A DNA stretch of 64,000 nucleotides from contig NZ_JAPJZH010000014.1 of NCBI RefSeq assembly GCF_027889715.1, positions 1 to 64,000 of the forward strand. The letters run 5' to 3'. Both the position numbers and the translations under genes were made by a program. Positions 26,043 to 34,377 of the stretch are shown in pieces (within the stretch, counting starts at the first letter, position 1; each line of letters starts with the position of its first letter). Under the pieces are notes generated by a model. It searched no databases, had not been told where the DNA came from, and was given only the letters and a program-made list of their open reading frames with translations. This stretch comes from Allohoeflea poritis. Its GTDB lineage: Bacteria; Pseudomonadota; Alphaproteobacteria; Rhizobiales; Rhizobiaceae.

Positions 26043-28622
26043 ATGCGGACGCCCATGGCGCAACAGCAGCACCGGATCAATGTCAGAACCATTCTGACGG
26101 GCGTTTTCGCTGTCGCCGTCACCGTCTTTTCCTTCTATCTGCTGCATCATTTCGCCGAGGACGTGTCGCTTGCCGAGGTTGTCAGGGATATTCGCCAGAC
26201 GCCGACAAGCCATGTTCTGCTCGCGGTTCTCGCCACGGCGGTCAGCTTCACCGCGATCGCATTCTACGAAATCCTGGCCGTGCGCACCGCCGCACCAGGC
26301 CGCGTCTCTTACCTGACGGCGTCCTGGGCGGGCGTCGCCGGATTTGCCGTCTCCGATGTTGCCGGCTTTCATGTCCTGACCGGCGGCGCATTGCGTTACC
26401 GGGTCTACAGCCAGAAGGGCCTGGAGGTGCCGCTGATCGGCCACATCGTGGCGCTCGCCTGGCTCTCGCTATGGCTTGGCATGGCCTTCACCATCGGAAC
26501 GGCGCTGGCGCTCTTCCCCGACGGCGCGCTGATCCTGAAGAACCTGCCGGCTGGTGCGATACGCACGCTCGGCTTTGTCGTCCTCGGGCTGTTCGCGATC
26601 TTTCTGATTTGGGTCGCCACGGGGCAGCGCGCGATTACGCTGCGCGGTTTGCGGGTCGGCCTGCCGGGGGGTGGCACCAGCGCGCTGATGCTGCTCGCCG
26701 GTGTGGTCGATATCGGTGCTTCGGCGGCGACGCTCTACATCCTGCTGCCGGCCGACACGGTCAATTCGTTGAGCGGTTTCTTCATCGTCTACATTTCCGC
26801 CGTGATCCTGGGCGCGATCAGCCATTCGCCCGGTGGCCTCGGCGTCTTCGAGGCGACGATAATGGCGGGGCTCGGCGTTGCCGGGCGCTCCGACGTGCTC
26901 GGTGCGCTGCTGCTTTACCGCTTCATCTATTACTTCCTGCCGCTGGTGCCGGTATCGCTGACGCTGCTCTTCCTCGAGGTCACGCGCGGGCAGCGCGCCA
27001 TCCGCCAGTCGATCCGCGAGATCGGCAGGGCGTCGGAGCCGCTGGTGCCGCCGATCGCCGCTGGCGTTACCTTCATCGGCGGGCTGGTGCTGCTTCTGTC
27101 GGGCTCGCTGCCGGAAAGCGCCGACCGTCACGAATGGATACGCTCGGTCCTGCCGCTGCCCTTCGTCGAATCCTCGCATCTTCTGGCAAGCCTTGTCGGC
27201 CTCGCCCTGCTGGTTGTCGCCCAGGCACTTCTGCGAAGGCGCGAGAGCGCCTTTTACCTGGCGGTCCTTCTGCTGGGTGCAGGCGCCGGCTTCGCCTTGA
27301 CCAAGGGCCTGGACTATGTCGAAGCGGTGCTTCTGCTGGCCATCGTCCTGTTCCTGCTGCCGTTCCGATCCGCCTTCTACCGCAAGTCCGGTGCCTCGGT
27401 CCTCACGGTGACACCCGCCTGGCTGTCGGTCATGGTGATCACGGTCGCGGCCGCGGTGTGGCTCGGTTTTTTCGCCTACCGCCACGTCGAATATTCCAAC
27501 CAGCTGTGGTGGGAATTTTCATGGAATGGCGACGCGCCGCGCTTCCTGCGAACGAGCGTGGCCGTGGTCGCAGCACTTTTCGCGCTCGGCCTGTACATGC
27601 TTCTCAACCGGCGTGCCATCCAGGTGCCGGCTCTGGAGCCGGTGCCCGACAACGTGCGCAAGCTCGTCGCGCAATCGCCCGATCCCGACTCGACAATCGC
27701 CTTGCTTGGCGACAAGCATTTCCTGGTCTCCGAGGATGAGAGCGCCTTTTTGATGTATGGCGTGTCCGGCGGCAGTTTCATTGCAAAGGGCGATCCGGTC
27801 GGAAACCGGCAGGAGGGGGAGGCGCTGGCGTGGCGGTTCCGGGAGATGGCCGACGAAGGCGGATACCGAACGGTCTTTTATTCAGCGAAGTCCGACTTTC
27901 TGCCGCTCTATCTCGACATGGGCCTGTCGATCCTCAAGATCGGCGAGGTGGCGCGCGTCGACCTGTCCGACTTCACGCTCGACGTGCCGCAACACAAGGA
28001 TATGCGCTATGCACGACGACGCGCCGAAAAGGACGGTTTGAGCTTCGCCATCGTGCCGAAACAGGAGGTGCCGCCGCTGCTGCCGGAGCTGAGGCAGGTT
28101 TCGGACGAATGGCTGGCCATCAAGACCGGCGGCGAGAAAAGATTCGCGCTCGGTTACTTCAAGGATGACTACATCAGTTGCTTCGATTGCGCCGTGGTGC
28201 GCAAGGATGGCGAGGTTGTCGCTTTCGCCAATATCCTGCGCGGTGCGCAAAAGAACGAGATGTCGATCGACCTGATGCGCTACCGGCCGAAGGTCTCGCC
28301 TGTGATGATGGATTTCCTGTTTGCCGAGATCCTGCTCGATGCGCAGGCGGAGGGCTACAAATGGTTCGATCTGGGCGCCGCGCCGCTGGCCGGTCTTGCC
28401 GATCACCCGCTTGCGACCTCCTGGAACCGCATTGGCACCATGATCTACCAGCATGGCGAGGAGTTCTATCACTTCGAGGGGCTGCGGGCCTTCAAGGAAA
28501 AATTCGGCCCGGTCTGGAGCCCCAACTATCTGGCGTGTCCGGGCGGGTTGGCGGTTCCCAAGGTGCTTATCGACGTCACCACATTGCTGTCCGGCGGAAC
28601 GATGAAGGTGGTACGCCGGTGA
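26043..28622 (+). CDS. mprF: Phosphatidylglycerol lysyltransferase / flippase MprF (LpiA)
   Basis: About 859 residues. The N-terminal two thirds are polytopic membrane (LPG flippase domain, many segments through about residue 530). The C-terminal DUF2156 domain is the lysyl transfer domain, with FLVSEDESAFLMYGVSGGSF, KSDFLPLYLDMGLSILKIGE, MRYARRRAEKDGL and FKEKFGPVWSPNYLA. MprF moves lysine from Lys-tRNA to phosphatidylglycerol and flips the product, lowering surface charge and raising resistance to cationic peptides and acid. In Rhizobium tropici the equivalent lpiA is co-transcribed with an acvB-type gene, exactly as here. ATGs at 26043 and 26055 and a GTG at 26031 are all possible starts. 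Confidence 0.94.
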   Translation: MRTPMAQQQHRINVRTILTGVFAVAVTVFSFYLLHHFAEDVSLAEVVRDIRQTPTSHVLLAVLATAVSFTAIAFYEILAVRTAAPGRVSYLTASWAGVAGFAVSDVAGFHVLTGGALRYRVYSQKGLEVPLIGHIVALAWLSLWLGMAFTIGTALALFPDGALILKNLPAGAIRTLGFVVLGLFAIFLIWVATGQRAITLRGLRVGLPGGGTSALMLLAGVVDIGASAATLYILLPADTVNSLSGFFIVYISAVILGAISHSPGGLGVFEATIMAGLGVAGRSDVLGALLLYRFIYYFLPLVPVSLTLLFLEVTRGQRAIRQSIREIGRASEPLVPPIAAGVTFIGGLVLLLSGSLPESADRHEWIRSVLPLPFVESSHLLASLVGLALLVVAQALLRRRESAFYLAVLLLGAGAGFALTKGLDYVEAVLLLAIVLFLLPFRSAFYRKSGASVLTVTPAWLSVMVITVAAAVWLGFFAYRHVEYSNQLWWEFSWNGDAPRFLRTSVAVVAALFALGLYMLLNRRAIQVPALEPVPDNVRKLVAQSPDPDSTIALLGDKHFLVSEDESAFLMYGVSGGSFIAKGDPVGNRQEGEALAWRFREMADEGGYRTVFYSAKSDFLPLYLDMGLSILKIGEVARVDLSDFTLDVPQHKDMRYARRRAEKDGLSFAIVPKQEVPPLLPELRQVSDEWLAIKTGGEKRFALGYFKDDYISCFDCAVVRKDGEVVAFANILRGAQKNEMSIDLMRYRPKVSPVMMDFLFAEILLDAQAEGYKWFDLGAAPLAGLADHPLATSWNRIGTMIYQHGEEFYHFEGLRAFKEKFGPVWSPNYLACPGGLAVPKVLIDVTTLLSGGTMKVVRR

Positions 28623-29305
28623 GGGCGCTGCTGCTGGCACTGCTGTTGGCGTTCGAAACGGTCCCCGCGCACGCCGACCATCCCTTTGCCGACCTGCCGG
28701 TTCACATCACGGAACCGCGGGACGGTATCCATCGCGCGGTCGTCATCCTGTGGTCCGGCGATGGCGGCTGGACCGGCACGATGCAAGGCATGGCCGATGC
28801 GTTGGCTGAACGCGGCTACGGTGTCGTCGGCATCAGCGCGCTGCGTTATTTCTGGTCCGAAAAGGCGCCGGAAACCATGGCTGCCGACACCGGCCGGCTG
28901 GTCGATCATTTCACCCGGCAGTGGCAGACGGACAAGGTGGTCCTGGCCGGCTATTCCTTCGGTGCCGACACGCTTCCTTTTGCCTGGCCGGCGCTGGATG
29001 CGCAAACGCGGGAAAGAACCGCTCTGATCGCCCTTATGAGCCCGTTTGAGAGAACCGCCTTCGAGGTCTCCATCCGCGGCATGCTGGGCATCATCCATGG
29101 CGACCACGAGGTCGCGCCGGCGATTGCGGCGCTGCCTGCGGATCGGGTGCTTTGCCTCACCGGCGACAAGGAAACCGGCATGGCCTGCAGCCTGACGGCC
29201 GGCTATGAGGTGTCGAGCGTCCCCGGCGGTCACAATTACGACCGCAACTGGCTTTTGGTCGCGGATATCGTCGATGGTGCGTTTGTCCGTCGCCAGCCGG
29301 ATTGA
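28619..29305 (+). CDS. AcvB/VirJ-family protein (putative periplasmic lysyl-PG hydrolase)
   Basis: The GTG at 28619 overlaps the mprF stop in a GTGA junction, showing translational coupling. The product is 228 residues with a signal peptide (VRALLLALLLAFETVPAHA) and one VirJ domain: VILWSGDGGWTG, then the nucleophile motif GYSFGAD, and near the C-terminus VPGGHNYDRN with the likely catalytic His. AcvB proteins (AtvA in R. tropici) are usually about 450 residues; this is the short, VirJ-like single-domain form. AcvB of Agrobacterium has been reported to hydrolyse lysyl-phosphatidylglycerol, so this pair may set the level of the lipid made by MprF. A larger frame from 28178 is an artefact of reading upstream through mprF. 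Confidence 0.9.
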   Translation: MRALLLALLLAFETVPAHADHPFADLPVHITEPRDGIHRAVVILWSGDGGWTGTMQGMADALAERGYGVVGISALRYFWSEKAPETMAADTGRLVDHFTRQWQTDKVVLAGYSFGADTLPFAWPALDAQTRERTALIALMSPFERTAFEVSIRGMLGIIHGDHEVAPAIAALPADRVLCLTGDKETGMACSLTAGYEVSSVPGGHNYDRNWLLVADIVDGAFVRRQPD

Positions 29306-29314
29306 GGCGACCGG

Positions 29315-29824
29315 CTACGCGCCGTTTTTGCCGGAAGCGGCAAAGTCCTCGGGCCTGAAGGATGAAACGTCGGCATCATCGACGAAATGCATCGCGCCAT
29401 TCGCCCAGAAGCCGGTCTTGCCGATGGTCGGGAAATAGGCGACATCCGCGGGCGTGCGCTCGCCGCCCATAAGATAAACGAGATCCTGTTTGCCGTTGTT
29501 TTCGATGTGATGGACGCAGCCATCTGTCGGAAAGCCCACATAGTCGCCGGGTCCGATGGTCGTGCTGTCGCCGTCGATCGTCAAGGTTCCTTCGCCCTCA
29601 AGCACATAGACGAACTCCTCCTGCGCCGTATGCGCATGCGGCAGAAACCCTTCCTTGCCCGGCGGGATGCGGCCGATGCTGACACCGATCCGCGTCAGTC
29701 CGACGCGGTCCGACAATGGCATGATCCGCATTTCGGAAGCCGTGTTGAGCGGATGGCCGAAATGAAATGTCTGCTCCGGTGGAATCGCCGACGTGCGCAC
29801 AACATATTGCTCGGTTTTTGACAT
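29315..29824 (-). CDS. Cupin-domain protein
   Basis: A 169-residue single-domain cupin. Cupin motif 1 is HAHTAQEEFVYVLEGEG, with the two His and Glu metal ligands, and motif 2 is GPGDYVGFPTDGCVHHIEN. The C-terminus adds an aromatic-rich tail (GFWANGAMHFVDD). Metal binding is very likely; the reaction or ligand is unknown. It is convergent with the acvB-type gene, with a 9-base gap. Confidence 0.85.
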   Translation of the reverse strand: MSKTEQYVVRTSAIPPEQTFHFGHPLNTASEMRIMPLSDRVGLTRIGVSIGRIPPGKEGFLPHAHTAQEEFVYVLEGEGTLTIDGDSTTIGPGDYVGFPTDGCVHHIENNGKQDLVYLMGGERTPADVAYFPTIGKTGFWANGAMHFVDDADVSSFRPEDFAASGKNGA

Positions 29825-29889
29825 GGTCGTAGTGCCTCACTGTGCATGTACATTGTTGCGGTATCTCGAGTGTCGCTTGTGACGGCGGC

Positions 29890-31476
29890 TTAGAACAGGC
29901 TTCCCTGGTCCTTGCTGGCGCGGGTTGCCTTTTTGTCGGGCTTTTTCGCCGCCGGCTTCGCAGACGCCGGCTTGGTTTCGTCCGTCGTTACGGCATGCAC
30001 GCGGCCATCGGCGAATTCGAGCGATACGGCATCCCCGGCACTCAGCGCCTGCGCGCTGTCCACCGCCCGCTCTCCGGCATCGCGCACAACGGCATAGCCA
30101 CGTTTGAGGACATTGCGATAGGACATTGAATTCAGAAGCCGCGCGGCTTCCTGCAACCGGCGCAGCCGTCTTTCGGCCAGCAGAGCCACCAACTCGCCGG
30201 ACCGGCCCGCCAGAGCCTGCAGGCGGTCGCGGTCGCGGGCAATCCGGTCGGTTGCCGGGCGCAGGGTGAGCCGGGCCGCCGCGTTGGAAAGCCGCGCCTT
30301 TGCCCGGTCGATCCGGCGCTCCACATGGCGCTCGGAACGGGCTCCGAGCTCTCCGATCCGCTGCCGTGTTTCCAGCACCCTGCGCTGCAGCGTCGCCGGT
30401 GTCAGCTTGGCGGCCCGGCGCTCGAAAGCCTGTCTCTTGTTTGCCGTGTTCAGGCGCAGGGCGCGACCGAGGCCGGCGGCCGATTCGTCGAAACGGCGGC
30501 GCGGCAAAGCCAGAAGCGTGTCGATCGAGGGCAGGGCGCGTGCCAGCGAGCGCAATTTCTGCCGGTTGCCGTCGAGCCCGCGCGACATGCCGCCCGAAAG
30601 CCGGGCCGAAAGCGCCGCGATGCCGGCCTCCAGTTCGGCCTTGACCGGCACGGCCATTTCCGCCGCCCCGGTGGGCGTCGGCGCCCGCACGTCGGCGGCG
30701 TGGTCGATCAGCGTCCAGTCGGTCTCGTGGCCGACCGCCGATATCAGCGGGATATCCGACTCAGCGGCGGCGCGCACCACCGCCTCGTCATTGAAGCCCC
30801 AAAGGTCTTCGAGGCTGCCGCCGCCGCGCGCCACGATCAGCACATCGGGCCGCGCGATGGCGTCGCCCGGCTGCAGCGCATTGAAGCCGTGGACTGCCGC
30901 CGCGACCTCGTCGCCGCTGGTCTCTCCCTGGACGCGCACCGGCCAGACGATGACATGGACGGGAAAGCGGTCGGTGATGCGGTGCAGGATGTCGCGGATG
31001 ACGGCGCCGGTGGGCGAAGTGACCACGCCGATCACCTTCGGCATGTGCGGCAGCAGCTGCTTGCGCGCCTCGTCGAACAGGCCCTCGGCGGCGAGTTTCT
31101 TGCGCCGCTCCTCCAGCAGCGCCATCAGCGCGCCGGCGCCGGCCGGTTCAAGGGAATCGATGACGATCTGATATTTGGAAGAACCCGGATAGGTCGTCAC
31201 CTTGCCGGTGGCGATCATCTCCATGCCTTCCTCGGGCTTGAACTTCAGCCGCCCGAAAACCCCGCGCCACACCACCGCCTCGATGCGCGCCCGGTCGTCC
31301 TTGAGCGCAAAATAGGCGTGTCCCGACGAGTGCGGGCCGCGATAGCCGGAAATTTCGCCGCGGATACGCACATGGCCGAACGCGTCCTCCACCGTGCGTT
31401 TGATGGAGCCGGAAATCTCGCTGACCGTGTATTCGGTCAGATTGCTCGGCGAATCGTCGAAGAAAGAACCTGACAT
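29890..31476 (-). CDS. xseA: Exodeoxyribonuclease VII large subunit
   Basis: 528 residues. The N-terminal OB fold has [40 protein letters not shown] and [16 protein letters not shown]. The catalytic domain has [35 protein letters not shown] and [21 protein letters not shown] long coiled-coil region and a Lys/Ala-rich tail follow. ExoVII degrades single-stranded DNA to oligonucleotides in repair. The tail ([19 protein letters not shown]) is a disordered extension. The start at MSGSFF (31476) matches relatives; the frame can extend 5 codons upstream. xseB is not in the window. Confidence 0.95.
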   Translation of the reverse strand: MSGSFFDDSPSNLTEYTVSEISGSIKRTVEDAFGHVRIRGEISGYRGPHSSGHAYFALKDDRARIEAVVWRGVFGRLKFKPEEGMEMIATGKVTTYPGSSKYQIVIDSLEPAGAGALMALLEERRKKLAAEGLFDEARKQLLPHMPKVIGVVTSPTGAVIRDILHRITDRFPVHVIVWPVRVQGETSGDEVAAAVHGFNALQPGDAIARPDVLIVARGGGSLEDLWGFNDEAVVRAAAESDIPLISAVGHETDWTLIDHAADVRAPTPTGAAEMAVPVKAELEAGIAALSARLSGGMSRGLDGNRQKLRSLARALPSIDTLLALPRRRFDESAAGLGRALRLNTANKRQAFERRAAKLTPATLQRRVLETRQRIGELGARSERHVERRIDRAKARLSNAAARLTLRPATDRIARDRDRLQALAGRSGELVALLAERRLRRLQEAARLLNSMSYRNVLKRGYAVVRDAGERAVDSAQALSAGDAVSLEFADGRVHAVTTDETKPASAKPAAKKPDKKATRASKDQGSLF

Positions 31477-31518
31477 GAGCCCATAGCGCATTGATCGCGC
31501 GGTCCGGTCAAGACCGCG

Positions 31519-32475
31519 CTACCAACTCGACATCATCAGATGGCCCTTTTGCCGGTTGCGCCCCTTGCGGCCCGGCGAACGCGGATCGCCGCCTTCCTCC
31601 GGCGGCGTCATATTGTCGAGGCTTGCCGCGATGTGATCGGTAATCGCGTCCATCAGCACGGTTGGAACGCCGGGTCGCCGGATCATCCCGATCTCCGCCG
31701 GCGGAAGAGCGGGAAACCCGTCTGCCGGGGTCAGGATGCGCATGCCCGGCCGCAGTGCCGATTCCGGCAACAGGGAAACGGCAAGACCGGCAAGCACGGC
31801 GGAAGCGACAACCGTGGACGACCAGCTTGTGAACAGGATGCTGTATTCCCGCCCGACGGAATCCAGCGCCGCGCAGCCCAGTTGCCGCCAGTCGCAGTCA
31901 CGTCGGCCGACCGCCAGCGGCACCGGCGTTTCGGTGTGCGCCGAATGGGCCATGGACGTTACCCACAAAAGCGGTTCGGAGCGCACCATGATGGAATTGC
32001 GCACCTTCGGATTGTGGGTGACGAGCGCGATGTCCAGCTCGTTGCGGTTGAGCTTCTCGATCAGATCCTTGGAAGGCTCGCAGGTGATCGTCAGTTCGAC
32101 ATGCGGATTGGTTTTCGCGAACCGGGCGATGATGTCGGGCATGTACCGGTCGGCATAGTCGTCCGGCGTGCCGAGCCGGATCGTGCCGGCCAGGGCTTCC
32201 TCGTCGAAGGCTGCCAACGTTTCGTTGTTGAGTCGCACCAGCCGGCGCGCATAGGCCAGAAGCCGCTCGCCGTCGCCGGTCAGCCGGTTGATGCGGCCGT
32301 CCTTTTCGAAAAGGGCCTTGCCGACGCGCTCTTCCAGCCGGCGCATCTGCATCGAGACGGCCGACTGGGTCTTGTTGACCTCATCGGCGGCGCGCGTGAA
32401 GCTGCCCATGTCGACAATGGCGATGAAGGTTCTGAGCTGGTCGAGATCGAGCGGGGCAACCATCATTCTGTCCAT
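31519..32475 (-). CDS. LysR-family transcriptional regulator
   Basis: A 318-residue LysR protein. The N-terminal helix-turn-helix at about residues 9-67 reads LDQLRTFIAIVDMGSFTRAA then VNKTQSAVSMQMRRLEERVG. An effector-binding domain (IRLGTPDDYADRYMPDIIAR) follows. The sequence is of the LrhA/PecT-like branch. The C-terminus has a basic, low-complexity tail (DPRSPGRKGRNRQKGH). The frame begins at a TTG; the ATG at 32475 is preferred, with more ATGs at 32466 and 32463. It is divergent from the DUF1127 gene, which is the most obvious candidate target, but no operator was recognised. Confidence 0.88.
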   Translation of the reverse strand: MDRMMVAPLDLDQLRTFIAIVDMGSFTRAADEVNKTQSAVSMQMRRLEERVGKALFEKDGRINRLTGDGERLLAYARRLVRLNNETLAAFDEEALAGTIRLGTPDDYADRYMPDIIARFAKTNPHVELTITCEPSKDLIEKLNRNELDIALVTHNPKVRNSIMVRSEPLLWVTSMAHSAHTETPVPLAVGRRDCDWRQLGCAALDSVGREYSILFTSWSSTVVASAVLAGLAVSLLPESALRPGMRILTPADGFPALPPAEIGMIRRPGVPTVLMDAITDHIAASLDNMTPPEEGGDPRSPGRKGRNRQKGHLMMSSW

Positions 32476-32677
32476 CAAATTTGTTGATCTTTATCATTAA
32501 AAACATTCACTGGATTAATTAGTCAAGCTCTGAGATATTCCCTCCTGCCGAGCCCTCCGGGCAAGGCAGCGGCCTGTTTCCAAAATTTCATGAACTTTTG
32601 CTGACGACGATTCATGCCGCGATCACTGGAGTCCCGACTGCCCAATGAGAGGCACGGGCTCGGAAAGGAGAGATGAA

Positions 32678-32953
32678 ATGACCACCATTCATAGAACCCT
32701 CGATGCACAGCTCACCGGCAAGCGCGGTACGATCTGGAGCGTAGCGAAGAACGCGATCGTCTCTCTTTTCGTGCGCTATCGCAATCGTCGGCAGGTGCTT
32801 TCGCTGAACGAGTTCAACGACCACCAGCTTGCCGATATCGGATTGACCCGGGACGATGTGCGCTTTGCCCTGCGTGGCGGGGCGTTTAACGATCACTCCA
32901 TGGATCTGATGCGCGCGTCGCTGCGCCGTCGTTCCCGGATGACTGCGCTCTGA
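32678..32953 (+). CDS. DUF1127 small protein
   Basis: A 91-residue basic protein with the DUF1127 core RNRRQVLSLNEFNDHQLADI then GLTRDDVRFAL at about residues 37-67. The ATG at 32678 follows AAAGGAGAG; the longer frame from 32645 starts upstream of this site. DUF1127 proteins of alphaproteobacteria are small Arg-rich proteins. In Rhodobacter sphaeroides one (CcaF1) is an RNA-binding protein whose mRNA 3' region yields the CcsR1-4 small RNAs, and in Agrobacterium others affect phosphate and carbon metabolism. The downstream hairpin array here fits the CcaF1-type layout. Confidence 0.9.
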   Translation: MTTIHRTLDAQLTGKRGTIWSVAKNAIVSLFVRYRNRRQVLSLNEFNDHQLADIGLTRDDVRFALRGGAFNDHSMDLMRASLRRRSRMTAL

Positions 32954-33141
32954 CCGCTTCCCGGCGGCGTCGATTTCCGTTTCGGACCCGAGTAATGCCG
33001 GCCCGCGTTCCCTCCCGGCGGGCGGCACACCGTGGCGGATGCGTATTCCCCGACGCATAGCCGACGCTGCTTCCCCAGCGGGCCGCATGCCCTGTGCCCG
33101 CTCCTTCCCGACGGCTGTTGTGACAGTCGTCGGGCTTTTTT
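32954..33141 (+). ncRNA. Candidate CcsR/cuckoo-like hairpin array in the DUF1127 3' UTR
   Basis: Between the DUF1127 stop and a strong terminator lie about five consecutive short hairpins whose loops carry pyrimidine anti-Shine-Dalgarno sequence: CCGC-TTCCCG-GCGG (32954-32967); GCCCGC/GCGGGC around GTTCCCTCCCG (33001-33023); ATGCGT/ACGCAT around ATTCCCCG (33039-33058); CGCTG-CTTCCC-CAGCG (33065-33080); and CCG/CGG around CTCCTTCCCGA (33098-33114), which overlaps the terminator stem. Cuckoo RNAs (CcsR1-4 in Rhodobacter) are defined by hairpin loops of this kind and are processed from DUF1127 transcripts. No reading frame fits. Processing boundaries are unknown. Confidence 0.55.
33107..33141 (+). 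terminator. Intrinsic terminator of the DUF1127/small-RNA transcript
   Basis: CCCGACGGCTGT pairs with ACAGTCGTCGGG (one G-U pair) across a TGTG loop, a 12-bp stem at 33107-33134, followed by CTTTTTTC. Confidence 0.88.
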
Positions 33142-33155
33142 CAGCCAGACACGAC

Positions 33156-33459
33156 CTAGAGCAATTCTGAGTTAGCTTGGAACATTTGATGGCGGAAAAT
33201 CGGTTCACTCGGCTAGGCGCGTCGCGCAGCGCGATGCAGCGTATCGGGCAAGCGGCGCAACAACGCCGATGGGCCGATTTTCCCCACCCTCGAAAGGATT
33301 ATCAGGTTGAAAATCAAAGATGAATGGGCCGGGCGATTTTGGCCCCTGGCGTCGTTGGCTCCCGCTTGTGGTGGGGTGGCACCACGGCGCGCAATCCGCC
33401 TAGCCAGCGACCAAAATCGCCACGGTCAAATGATCCAAGCTAACTCAGAATTGCTCTAG
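33156..33459. mobile_element. 304-bp MITE-like non-autonomous inverted-repeat element
   Basis: The terminal arms 33156-33189 and 33426-33459 are inverted repeats of 34 bases with one mismatch, beginning CTAGAGCAATTCTGAGTTAG. Weaker complementarity continues inward another 20-30 bases. The interior has no credible gene. The ends are CTAG on both sides, which could be a 4-bp target duplication. Similar GAGCAATTC-ended intergenic repeats are common in Hyphomicrobiales genomes. No second copy was seen in this window. The right end covers the stop codon of the DUF937 gene. Confidence 0.7.
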
Positions 33460-34250
33460 TCTTTTTTCTTCATTCCGTTCATGTAGCTGTCGAAGACGCT
33501 GTCCAGGTTCTTCTGGTAATCCTTCTGGACCTTTATGCCGGCATCGAACATGTCGCCGATGAACTTCGAATAGGGATTGTCCGGTTCCTCTGCCTTTTCC
33601 GGCTCGGTCTTGTCCGACCCCGTCATGCCCGGAAAACCGGCCTTCATCATCGTATCCATCATATCGGCGAACGGATTGGCGCTCTGGCTGGATTTGCCGC
33701 CGCTGCCGAAGGTGTTCTCCATCATCTTGCCGAGCTGTTCGGTGAAATCCGCCGCCTGTTTCTGCGAGGCCGCGGCCTGCGACATCATCTGCCCCATCAT
33801 GTCGGCGAACGGATTGGCGCCGGCTGTCGCGGCACCGCCTTGCGAGAAGAAACCACCGGCAAGGATCGACGCGACGACCGGAAGCATGCGGTTGAAGATG
33901 TCCTGTGCGATGCCGGTCGCCAGCGCCGCCTGCTGGGCGATCGCCTCACTGATCTGCTTCGAGCCGAAAATCTGTTTGAGCATCGTATTGCCGTCGGCGA
34001 TGCCTTGCGGCGTGAAGGCTGATGCGAGATTGTTGAAATATTCGGCATAGTTCGCGCCGGCCATGGCCTGCATCAGGCTGCCGAAATCCTGAGGATTGGC
34101 GGCGCTGCGCTTGAACCCGGTCGCAAAGGCCGGCATCAGCGCCTCCATCGCCTGCGTCACTTGATCCTCGTTCAGACCGAACTGGCTCGCCATGGCGCGC
34201 ATGGCCTCGCCGTTCTGGGCCCGCATCATCATTTCGTAGAGCGGCAGCAT
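33456..34250 (-). CDS. DUF937 domain-containing protein
   Basis: A 264-residue helical protein of the DUF937 (YidB-like) family: MASQFGLNEDQVTQAMEALM then PAFATGFKRSAANPQDFGSL. The central Gly/Ala-rich, partly low-complexity part contains NPFADMMGQMMSQAA and a near repeat, NPFADMMDTMMKAGF. The C-terminus is Lys-rich (YMNGMKKKD). The start is well supported by AAGGAGG. Function unknown. The TAG stop lies exactly in the CTAG terminus of the MITE-like element, so the insertion abuts the reading frame without truncating it. Confidence 0.82.
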   Translation of the reverse strand: MLPLYEMMMRAQNGEAMRAMASQFGLNEDQVTQAMEALMPAFATGFKRSAANPQDFGSLMQAMAGANYAEYFNNLASAFTPQGIADGNTMLKQIFGSKQISEAIAQQAALATGIAQDIFNRMLPVVASILAGGFFSQGGAATAGANPFADMMGQMMSQAAASQKQAADFTEQLGKMMENTFGSGGKSSQSANPFADMMDTMMKAGFPGMTGSDKTEPEKAEEPDNPYSKFIGDMFDAGIKVQKDYQKNLDSVFDSYMNGMKKKD

Positions 34251-34377
34251 CGTCTGATCCTCCTTGGCCGCGAGCGGGTCGACCGGACCGGGCTCGTTAC
34301 CCGCATAGAATCAGATTTGCAGTGGTCAGGCAATGCGTGCCGGAAATTGGCGCCGCCCATGGTGAATGCGAATTATG

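Noticed and set aside
25919-27739. 606-residue plus-strand frame
   Set aside because: Arg/Gly/Pro-rich shadow of mprF in another frame; mprF has clear family motifs.
28178-28618. N-terminal extension of the AcvB-type protein
   Set aside because: Lies wholly inside mprF in another frame; the GTG at 28619 with a signal peptide is the natural start.
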